Below, piece by piece: positions 1 to 5,380 of a stretch of DNA of 5,380 nt (position 1 is the first letter of the stretch; the number at the start of each line of letters is the position of its first letter). The position numbers and the translations under genes were made by a program. The DNA is from Mariniphaga sp. GTDB taxonomy: Bacteria > Bacteroidota > Bacteroidia > Bacteroidales > Prolixibacteraceae. The stretch lies in contig JANYLE010000301.1 of assembly GCA_025363795.1 (NCBI GenBank), positions 1 to 5,380 of the forward strand, written 5' to 3'. Below the pieces are notes generated by a model, which was not told the DNA's origin, ran no database searches, and saw only the letters and a list, made by a program, of their open reading frames with translations.

Positions 1-2934
1 TTTGCATTGCTGGGTGCTGCGATTCTTTCGCTGACTTACGTTCCAATGGCAACGGCGCTGTTCCTTAGCAAGAAGACAGAACACAAACGCAATTTCTCCG
101 ATAAGCTGATGGATGCTCTCCATCGGGCGTTTAACCCAATCATTCTTTTTGCACTTCGGCGCAAGTTACTGGTTTCGGTTTCGGCTATTGTGCTGTTCGT
201 GTTCAGTTTGTTTGTGTTTAACCGTTTGGGAGGAGAGTTTATTCCGCAGCTCGAAGAGGGTGATCTCGCGGCCGGGGTTATGACACTGCAAGGTGGTTCG
301 CTCTCGAACACGGTTGAAATGGTTGAGAAAGCAAACAAAATTTTACTCGACAATTTCCCGGAAATAAAACATACCGTTTGTAAAATCGGTGCCGGTGAAA
401 TCCCAACCGATCCAACTCCGATGGAGACGGGAGACTATATTATTACCCTTAAGGATAAAAGTGAATGGACTTCTGCCTCAACCCGCGAAGAGCTGGTTGC
501 CAAGATGGAAGAAAAACTCGTTGTGCTGGCCGGGGTGAAGTTTGAGTTTCAGCAACCTATTCAGATGCGCTTCAACGAATTGATGACTGGCTCGAAACAG
601 GATGTTGCCATCAAGATATTTGGTGACGACCTCAACACGTTGGCCGAAAAAGCGGCAGAAGTAGAAAAGATCATCCAGCGTGTTGAAGGTGTGGCCGATA
701 TTAATGTTGAAAAAGTTACAGGACTTGCACAGGTTCAGGTGGATTATAACCGCGATCGTCTTGCGCAATATGGCCTCTCAGTCGCTGACGTAAATCGGGT
801 GCTGCGCGCAGCCTTCGCAGGCAGCCAGACCGGGGTTGTTTATGACGAAGAAAAACGGTTCGGATTGGTGGTTCGGCTCGATAAAGACTACCGACAGAGT
901 CTCGACGATGTGAAAAACCTTTCGGTAGCCTTGCCAAACGGTGGACAGATCCCTTTTGAACAGGTGGCTGATATTTCCATTCAGTCGGGTCCTGCTCAGG
1001 TTTCACGAGAAAATACAAAACGTCGTATTACAATTGGTTTTAATGTCCGTGGACGTGATGTTCAAAGCGTTATTAATGATGTTACCGCGAAGATTGATCA
1101 ACAGGTAAAGTTACCAACAGCCTATTATGTGTCGTATGGTGGCCAGTTTAAGAACCTCGAAGCGGCCAATAAAAGGTTAATGATTGCTGTCCCGGTCGCT
1201 TTACTTTTGATCTTTGTTTTGCTCTACTTCACGTTCCATTCCGTTAAGCAAAGCTTACTGATTTATACTGCTGTCCCCATGTCTGCCATCGGCGGTATAT
1301 TTGCGCTGTGGATGCGTGATATGAACTTCTCCATTTCAGCCGGTGTCGGTTTTATCGCGCTGTTTGGTGTGGCAGTTCTCAATGGCATCGTGCTGATTGC
1401 AGAGTTTAACCGCCTAGAAAAGGATGGGATTACCGATATTACCGAAAGGGTAATAAAAGGATTGCAAACCCGGTTGCGTCCTGTTATCATGACAGCAGCT
1501 GTCGCTTCGCTTGGATTCCTTCCCATGGCTTTGTCAACCTCGGCTGGTGCCGAAGTACAAAAGCCATTGGCGACCGTTGTCATTGGAGGACTTATCACTG
1601 CTACCTTACTGACGTTAGTCATTCTTCCGGTATTTTATATCATCTTCTCACGCAAATTCAGGTTTCCATTTATGAATAAATCTGCTAAAGTTCTTTCATT
1701 AGTGTTGCTGATGTTGATTGGTACATCCTTTCTAAATAATGCCAAAGCGCAGCTCACGAACAGGATCAATCTTCACGACGCCATACAAATGGCGTTGGAC
1801 AGTAACCTTTCTGTCCGTGCTTCGGCCTATTCGGTGGATGTTCAGAAAGCGCTGAAGGGTGCTTCCTGGGATCTTCCAAAGACTTCCATTGATGGTCAAT
1901 ACGGGCAGTTTAATTCTTATACCAAAGACAATAGTTTTACCGTTTCCCAGTCATTCGCTTTTCCATCGGTTTACATCAATCAAAATAAGCTGGCCAAAGC
2001 CAACATCAAAAGCAGCGAATGGCAACTGGAAACATCGCAGATCGAAATCGCCACACAGGTTAAGCAGGTCTACTGGCAAATGGCTTATCTCTGTTCGAAA
2101 CAAAAATTACTGTCCTACCAGGATAGTTTGTATACCGGATTTCGGAGAGCTGCTGAGCTTAGGGCAAAAGCAGGCGAAACAAACCGTCTCGAAATGATCA
2201 CAGCCCGTTCGCAAAGCCTCGAAGTGAAGAACCAGTTACAACAGGTTACTGCCGATATCGGAATTTACAACCGTAAACTGCAAACGCTGCTGAATGTCGT
2301 GAAACCGCTTTATCCTGCAGATACAGTGCTTCGCAGAATTGATTTTGTTCCTGTTGCTGATAGTTCGGCATTAAGGGCCAATCCTTCGCTGGGCTATATC
2401 AAACAACAGGTTGCAGTTTCACAACTCGAAAAGAAGCTGGAGCAGAGCCGTGCGTTACCTGATTTTACGATTGGTTATTTCAGCCAGACCATGCAGGGCA
2501 CGCAAGAAGTTAACGGTATGCCGCGTACTTTCGGATCGGGTGACCGGTTCAACGGAATTCAGGCAGGTATTGCCATCCCGCTTTGGTTTTCATCCTATAC
2601 TTCAAAATCAAAAGCTGCTAAACTAAAAGAGCAGGTGGCTAACGCAAACGCAGGTTATTATTCCAAAACGTTATCAGGCAATTACGAGTCGTTGCTGGAT
2701 GAATACAGCAAATACCGGTCAAGTGTTGAATATTACGAGACTCAAGCGGTTCCTGAAGCCAGTCTGATTATCGAACAATCCACCCGCAGTTATAAAGCCG
2801 GTGCTTTGGATTACCTCGATTATGTGCTGAGCCTGAGCCGGGCATTGAGTATCCGTCAAAACTATCTGGATGCCATCAACAGTTATAACCAGACCATAAT
2901 CAACCTCGAGTATATAATGGGGAAGACTTTCTGA
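1..2934 (+). CDS. czcA: Heavy-metal efflux RND pump (CzcA/CusA family), C-terminal part, fused to a TolC/CzcC-type outer-membrane channel domain; 5' partial
   Basis: Frame 1 is open from the first base, so the start lies upstream; 977 codons are visible. Counting codons from base 1, the RND part covers about 1-557. It begins in the helix before the central cytoplasmic loop (LSLTYVPMATALF), then TM7 (about 55-73), the second periplasmic loop opening with GGEFIPQLEEGDL (about 77-89), a docking/porter region with YNRDRLAQYGLSVADVNRVL, and TM8-TM12 from about 397 to 549. TM10 contains GVAVLNGIVLIAEF. Codons 558-583 form a signal-peptide-like segment ending in AKA. Codons 584-977 are a full-length outer-membrane efflux protein: two related halves, long amphipathic helices, and the usual start INLHDAIQMALDSN. 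In this family the RND subunit is a proton-driven inner-membrane trimer and the TolC partner is a trimeric outer-membrane duct. The TM4 proton-relay residues lie upstream and cannot be checked. The VLNG motif in TM10 resembles divalent-metal CzcA/CnrA pumps as I remember them; the substrate is inferred. The adaptor gene follows after 69 bases. Confidence 0.95.
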   Translation, partial: FALLGAAILSLTYVPMATALFLSKKTEHKRNFSDKLMDALHRAFNPIILFALRRKLLVSVSAIVLFVFSLFVFNRLGGEFIPQLEEGDLAAGVMTLQGGSLSNTVEMVEKANKILLDNFPEIKHTVCKIGAGEIPTDPTPMETGDYIITLKDKSEWTSASTREELVAKMEEKLVVLAGVKFEFQQPIQMRFNELMTGSKQDVAIKIFGDDLNTLAEKAAEVEKIIQRVEGVADINVEKVTGLAQVQVDYNRDRLAQYGLSVADVNRVLRAAFAGSQTGVVYDEEKRFGLVVRLDKDYRQSLDDVKNLSVALPNGGQIPFEQVADISIQSGPAQVSRENTKRRITIGFNVRGRDVQSVINDVTAKIDQQVKLPTAYYVSYGGQFKNLEAANKRLMIAVPVALLLIFVLLYFTFHSVKQSLLIYTAVPMSAIGGIFALWMRDMNFSISAGVGFIALFGVAVLNGIVLIAEFNRLEKDGITDITERVIKGLQTRLRPVIMTAAVASLGFLPMALSTSAGAEVQKPLATVVIGGLITATLLTLVILPVFYIIFSRKFRFPFMNKSAKVLSLVLLMLIGTSFLNNAKAQLTNRINLHDAIQMALDSNLSVRASAYSVDVQKALKGASWDLPKTSIDGQYGQFNSYTKDNSFTVSQSFAFPSVYINQNKLAKANIKSSEWQLETSQIEIATQVKQVYWQMAYLCSKQKLLSYQDSLYTGFRRAAELRAKAGETNRLEMITARSQSLEVKNQLQQVTADIGIYNRKLQTLLNVVKPLYPADTVLRRIDFVPVADSSALRANPSLGYIKQQVAVSQLEKKLEQSRALPDFTIGYFSQTMQGTQEVNGMPRTFGSGDRFNGIQAGIAIPLWFSSYTSKSKAAKLKEQVANANAGYYSKTLSGNYESLLDEYSKYRSSVEYYETQAVPEASLIIEQSTRSYKAGALDYLDYVLSLSRALSIRQNYLDAINSYNQTIINLEYIMGKTF
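1672..1749 (+). other. Internal signal-peptide-like segment at the RND/TolC fusion junction
   Basis: Within the fused gene, 26 codons starting with an in-frame ATG (MNKSAK) encode a positively charged start, a hydrophobic core (VLSLVLLMLIG) and a polar end finishing AKA before Gln, which fits a signal peptidase I site. Only about eight residues (SRKFRFPF) separate it from the last RND helix. The RND C-terminus is cytoplasmic in known structures, so this segment could send the channel domain back across the membrane, where cleavage would free it as a separate 394-residue outer-membrane protein. Internal translation start at this ATG is an alternative. Cleavage and internal initiation are both inferred; only the segment itself is seen. 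Confidence 0.6.
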
Positions 2935-2943
2935 AGAAGGATA

Positions 2944-2978
2944 AAGGTTAAGGGTTAAAGGAAAAGGGTTAAGGTCGA
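2944..2978 (+). repeat. Short degenerate heptad repeat, telomere-like (AGGGTTA)
   Basis: Five consecutive 7-base units can be read: AAGGTTA, AGGGTTA, AAGGAAA, AGGGTTA and AGGTCGA. Two are identical, one differs by one base, and the last two are degenerate. The tract starts 10 bases after the RND stop codon and ends 25 bases before the adaptor start, so it fills most of the 69-base gap. It is purine-rich on the + strand and shows no hairpin, so it is not an obvious terminator. The rest of the gap (2979-3003) is A/T-rich and probably serves as the translation leader of the adaptor gene. The function of the repeat is unknown. Confidence 0.6.
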
Positions 2979-3003
2979 TTTAAATTTATAATTCAAAAAA
3001 GAT

Positions 3004-4188
3004 ATGTCAAAATATAGCATCATCAAAACAGCAATTTTCTCAATCATGCTGATGGGATTGGTCTCGTGCAATGGAGGTAAAAAGAGCGCTGCAGAAACCA
3101 AACCAGAGGAAGTTATTCCCGAAAATATAGTTGAAATGCGGGGCGATCAGATCAAACTGGCCAATATCGAAACCGGTTCAATTGAAATGCGCTCGCTTAG
3201 CGGGACATTAAAAGTTAACGGTATCATTGCCGTTGCGCCACAAAATCTTGCGAGTGTATGTGCGCCAATGGGTGGTTTCGTGAAAAGCACCTCTTTGATG
3301 CCCGGTAATGCAGTCAGCAAAGGACAAACGCTTGCTGTACTTGAAAACCAGGATTTTGTGGATATTCAACAGCGTTACCTCGAAGCCAAAAACAAGTTTG
3401 AATTTGCGGAAGCCGATTACAAACGTCATACTGAGCTTTTCAAAGCCGACGTGTATTCGGAACAAAACGTGCAGCAGGTTACTGTCGATTACAAAACGCT
3501 GAAGGCACAGGTTAAAGCCCTGGAACAGAAGCTTAACCTTATCGGAATTAATCCTGCCAACCTGCATGAGGATGATATCAGCAGCTCAGTCGCTTTGAAA
3601 TCACCCATTTCAGGATATGTAACAAAGGTGAATATCAATCTTGGTAAATCCGTAACACCTGCCGATGTCATGTTCGAGATCGTCAACAGCGACAAGCTCT
3701 TTCTCGAACTGACCCTGTTTGAAAAAGATGCGAATAAAATATCCAAGGGACAGAAAGCAAGGTTTTTTATCAATAACGAGACAGAAAAACATGAGGCCGT
3801 GATTTATCAGACCGGCCAGTCAATTAATGCCGACAAAACTTATAAAGTTTATGCGAGCGTTGAAGGAACCTGTAAAAACGTATTACCCGGAATGTATGTT
3901 AATGCTACCATCGAAACATCAGGGAATATGGTGACTACACTCCCTTCGGATGCAGTAGTGAGTTTCGAGGACAAGGATTACATTTTCATATTTGATAAAA
4001 ACAAGGAAGAAGCCGGAAACCCGTTTACCGAATACAAGATCGTTGAAGTGCACAAAGGCGTAAGTGACGGTGGTTATACTGAAATTATTTTGCCAGAAGG
4101 GTTCGACCTAAAGTCTGCGAAGGTTGTTATAAAGGGAGCATACAACCTGCTTTCGGCCAAGAAAAATGCTGGGGCTATGGCTTGCTGA
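3004..4188 (+). CDS. Efflux RND transporter periplasmic adaptor subunit (CzcB/CusB-like membrane fusion lipoprotein)
   Basis: This 394-residue protein links the inner-membrane RND pump to the outer-membrane channel. Residues 1-21 form a lipoprotein signal with a lipobox (LVSC), so Cys22 should be lipidated and anchor the protein in a membrane facing the periplasm. A Lys/Glu-rich linker follows. Residues about 66-113 hold the first beta-barrel strand and the first lipoyl half (CAPMGGFVKSTSLMPGNAVS). Residues about 116-180 are a charged helical hairpin (QQRYLEAKNKFEFAEADYKR and LKAQVKALEQKLNLIG). The second lipoyl half lies at about 197-227 (LKSPISGYVTKVNINLGKSV). A beta-barrel (about 231-305) and a membrane-proximal domain (to about 382) complete the usual adaptor order. 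Length is typical. I see no His-rich segment like that of CzcB and no added metal-binding domain. Cys86, Cys290 and the final residue Cys394 are unassigned. The ATG is preceded by an A-rich leader without a Shine-Dalgarno motif, and TGA is followed at once by TAA. Its position directly after the pump gene makes it the cognate adaptor. Confidence 0.95.
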   Translation: MSKYSIIKTAIFSIMLMGLVSCNGGKKSAAETKPEEVIPENIVEMRGDQIKLANIETGSIEMRSLSGTLKVNGIIAVAPQNLASVCAPMGGFVKSTSLMPGNAVSKGQTLAVLENQDFVDIQQRYLEAKNKFEFAEADYKRHTELFKADVYSEQNVQQVTVDYKTLKAQVKALEQKLNLIGINPANLHEDDISSSVALKSPISGYVTKVNINLGKSVTPADVMFEIVNSDKLFLELTLFEKDANKISKGQKARFFINNETEKHEAVIYQTGQSINADKTYKVYASVEGTCKNVLPGMYVNATIETSGNMVTTLPSDAVVSFEDKDYIFIFDKNKEEAGNPFTEYKIVEVHKGVSDGGYTEIILPEGFDLKSAKVVIKGAYNLLSAKKNAGAMAC

Positions 4189-4218
4189 TAAATATTTGAA
4201 TGTTACGATCCTCAAAAC

Positions 4219-4866
4219 ATGGACATTAAAGATAAAGATTTCTACAAACAGGCTTACCTGCTAAGCCTGTTTACAATCTTTTATAATATCATTGAAGGTG
4301 TTGTTTCAATGCTTTTAGGGTACCAGGACGAAACACTGACTTTATTCGGTTTCGGTGCGGACAGTTTTATTGAAGTAATATCGGGCATCGGTATTGCAAT
4401 AATGATATTGCGCATCAAACAAAATCCGGATAGCCCTAAAAGCGGGTTCGAAATCAATGCCTTGAAAATAACGGGTACAGGCTTTTACCTGCTCTCTGCC
4501 GGATTGTTGTTTGGCATCGTTTTAAACCTCATCAACGGTCACAAGCCCGAAACAACCTTTTGGGGTGTGATCATCTCATTGGTATCAATTGCCGTGATGG
4601 TTTGGTTAATGATGGCTAAGAAAAGGGTTGGTCATCAATTAAATTCCTCTCCTATTATCGCCGATGGTAACTGCACCAAAATTTGTGTTTATATGTCGGT
4701 GGTATTACTTGTTTCGAGTCTGATCTATGAATTCACGGGCTTTGCATATGCCGATGTTATAGGCTCGGCAGGCTTGATCTGGTTCTCTGTCAGCGAAGGG
4801 AATGAGGCTTTTGAAAAAGCCAAAGGGAATGGCTGTGCATGCGATCATTGTGAAACCATCAAATAA
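4219..4866 (+). CDS. Short CDF-like cation transporter (six-helix domain only) with Cys-rich C-terminus
   Basis: This 215-residue protein is predicted to carry metal ions across the inner membrane, cytosol to periplasm. Six hydrophobic segments are visible at about 13-33, 42-65, 84-105, 114-132, 155-172 and 177-190. TM2 has ADSFIEVISG, matching the Asp-x-x-x-Asp motif of CDF transporters but with Asp48 and Glu52. At the start of TM5 the segment ADGNCTKIC lines up with the usual ADxxHxxxD, giving Cys152 and Cys156 in place of His and Asp. TM6 has the family-like YADVIGSAGL. The cytoplasmic C-terminal domain of ordinary CDF proteins (about 300 residues) is missing; a 25-residue tail ending CACDHCETIK replaces it. 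The overall pattern resembles TMEM163-like bacterial members of the superfamily. All five cysteines fall in the candidate site or the tail. It starts 30 bases after the adaptor stop, so co-transcription is likely. The transporter class is fairly sure; metal identity and direction are inferred. Confidence 0.85.
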   Translation: MDIKDKDFYKQAYLLSLFTIFYNIIEGVVSMLLGYQDETLTLFGFGADSFIEVISGIGIAIMILRIKQNPDSPKSGFEINALKITGTGFYLLSAGLLFGIVLNLINGHKPETTFWGVIISLVSIAVMVWLMMAKKRVGHQLNSSPIIADGNCTKICVYMSVVLLVSSLIYEFTGFAYADVIGSAGLIWFSVSEGNEAFEKAKGNGCACDHCETIK

Positions 4867-4878
4867 CGATCAGAAAAC

Positions 4879-5211
4879 ATGGCGGCCATAATTAAAGCGA
4901 TCCTGATCTTCATTCTTGCCGGTTTATGCGAAATTGGCGGCGGTTATTTGGTTTGGCTTTGGCTAAGGGACAACAAACCTCTTTGGTTTGGGATAACCGG
5001 ATTGATTGTACTGGGCCTGTATGGAATTGTAGCCACGCTTCAGCCGGCAAATTTCGGAAGAGTTTACGCCGCTTACGGAGGCGTCTTTATCGTTCTCGCC
5101 ATACTCTGGGGATGGAAAATCGACGGGATTGTCCCCGACAGGTATGATCTCATTGGTGGTGCCTTGGCATTTTCAGGCATGGCAATTATCATGTTTGCTC
5201 CGCGTAGTTAA
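4879..5211 (+). CDS. ynfA: YnfA family (UPF0060) small membrane protein, SMR-like
   Basis: This 110-residue protein has four hydrophobic segments (about 4-28, 36-54, 62-79 and 88-106), the usual size and topology of the family. Diagnostic features are LCEIGGGYLVWLWLR in TM1, LQPANFGRVYAAYGG at 54-68 entering TM3, WGWKIDG at 77-83, and RYDLIGGALAFSGM in TM4. E. coli YnfA has corresponding LCEI, GRVYAAYGG and YDWTGA motifs. Glu18 in TM1 corresponds to the membrane-embedded Glu that couples protons to substrate in small multidrug resistance proteins such as EmrE, so proton-coupled export as a dimer in the inner membrane is plausible. The substrate is unknown here. The start is 12 bases after the CDF-like gene's stop and lies in a leader (ACGATC, then AAAACATGG) almost the same as that gene's own, which supports this ATG and joint transcription. 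It appears to be the last gene of the operon, though no clear terminator follows. Confidence 0.92.
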   Translation: MAAIIKAILIFILAGLCEIGGGYLVWLWLRDNKPLWFGITGLIVLGLYGIVATLQPANFGRVYAAYGGVFIVLAILWGWKIDGIVPDRYDLIGGALAFSGMAIIMFAPRS

Positions 5212-5247
5212 AGGATTGTACATGAATTTAACTTATTCCAATTCACA

Positions 5248-5379
5248 TCACGGCCGCAAAATAAGAATCGACGGAGTCTGATGAATCCATGAGGTGCCTG
5301 AATCAACCAGTTTTTTCCAGCCATCTACCGAGATCACCATCAACTGAAACTGCCGGATAAACTGTTCGTCAATAGCACT
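5248..5379 (-). CDS. Possible 3' end of a convergent gene or gene remnant, unidentified
   Basis: Reading leftward from the right edge, one frame stays open for 43 codons and stops with TGA at 5250-5248. It includes EQFIRQFQLMVISVDGWKKL and then VDSGTS. The composition looks protein-like, and the + strand frames here are broken by several stops. The stretch vaguely recalls the C-terminal beta-sandwich of some glycoside hydrolases such as alpha-L-fucosidases (pattern: FxLxV, DGxWKxL, GT). That match is from memory and weak, and the frame ends sooner than such a domain would. An open run this long at a window edge can also occur by chance. Bases 5212-5247, between this frame and ynfA, hold only A/T-rich sequence. 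Confidence 0.3.
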   Translation of the reverse strand, partial: SAIDEQFIRQFQLMVISVDGWKKLVDSGTSWIHQTPSILILRP

Positions 5380-5380
5380 T

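Noticed and set aside
7..9. TTG at base 7 as the start codon of the first gene
   Set aside because: The frame is open to base 1 and the sequence begins in the middle of a conserved RND transmembrane helix, so the true start is upstream.
716..1622. Open frames on the - strand at 716-1018 and 1263-1622
   Set aside because: They lie wholly inside the well-supported RND coding frame, resemble no family I know, and are explained by codon bias of the + strand gene.
1859..2626. + strand open frames at 1859-2197 and 2411-2626
   Set aside because: They are out of frame inside the TolC domain, which reads as a continuous conserved protein throughout.
2935..3003. Promoter of the Bacteroidota type (TTTG ... 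TAnnTTTG) in front of the adaptor gene
   Set aside because: No TAnnTTTG match is present in the gap; transcription from upstream of the pump gene is the simpler explanation.
3208..3792. Several overlapping open frames inside the adaptor gene on both strands
   Set aside because: The adaptor frame has a lipobox and full domain order; the others have no recognisable domain.
4926..5147. + strand 73-codon frame inside ynfA
   Set aside because: It is shifted relative to the YnfA frame, which carries all the family motifs; the product is Arg/Trp-rich with no recognisable domain.
5223..5245. Inverted repeat TGAATT / AATTCA after ynfA as a terminator
   Set aside because: The stem is only six mostly A/T pairs with an 11-base loop and no T-run follows, so it is too weak to call.
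5222..5281. 19-codon + strand frame starting at ATG 5222
   Set aside because: It is very short, has no recognisable motif and no supporting leader, and could arise by chance.
1..5380. CRISPR array, tRNA/rRNA gene, insertion sequence or attachment site
   Set aside because: No spaced direct repeats, cloverleaf-like sequence, transposase or terminal inverted repeats were seen; the genes are tightly packed.

Overview
The window looks like chromosomal DNA of a Bacteroidota (Bacteroidetes) bacterium. The evidence is moderate GC, A-rich leaders without clear Shine-Dalgarno motifs, and above all an HME-RND pump subunit fused to a TolC-type outer-membrane channel domain, an arrangement I know from that phylum. 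The species cannot be named from this sequence.

Layout: four genes lie head to tail on the + strand and probably form one metal-export operon. (1) Bases 1-2934 hold the 3' part of a CzcA/CusA-family heavy-metal RND pump gene. Its C-terminus runs in frame into a complete TolC/CzcC-type outer-membrane channel domain, with a signal-peptide-like segment at the junction. (2) A 69-base gap (2935-3003) carries a short telomere-like heptad repeat. (3) Bases 3004-4188 encode the lipoprotein periplasmic adaptor of the same pump. (4) Bases 4219-4866 encode a short six-helix CDF-like cation transporter with an unusual Asp/Glu/Cys/Cys candidate metal site and a Cys-rich tail. (5) Bases 4879-5211 encode a YnfA (UPF0060) small membrane protein of the SMR type. 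Bases 5212-5380 contain no confident gene. A 43-codon open frame enters from the right edge on the - strand and may be the 3' end of a convergent gene or a remnant.

How the parts fit: the adaptor and the fused pump/channel supply all three components of an envelope-spanning metal efflux system (inner-membrane RND pump, periplasmic adaptor, outer-membrane channel). The CDF-like protein probably moves metal ions from cytosol to periplasm, where the tripartite pump could pick them up. YnfA is a plausible but unproven accessory exporter. The metal is not settled: the visible RND transmembrane motif is closer to divalent-metal CzcA pumps than to Cu/Ag CusA, while the Cys-based site of the CDF-like protein would suit a softer metal. 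No regulator, mobile element, RNA gene or CRISPR array is visible.

The operon is a variation on known families, not a wholly new system. The points most worth following are the junction of the RND-channel fusion and the rewired metal site of the CDF-like protein.
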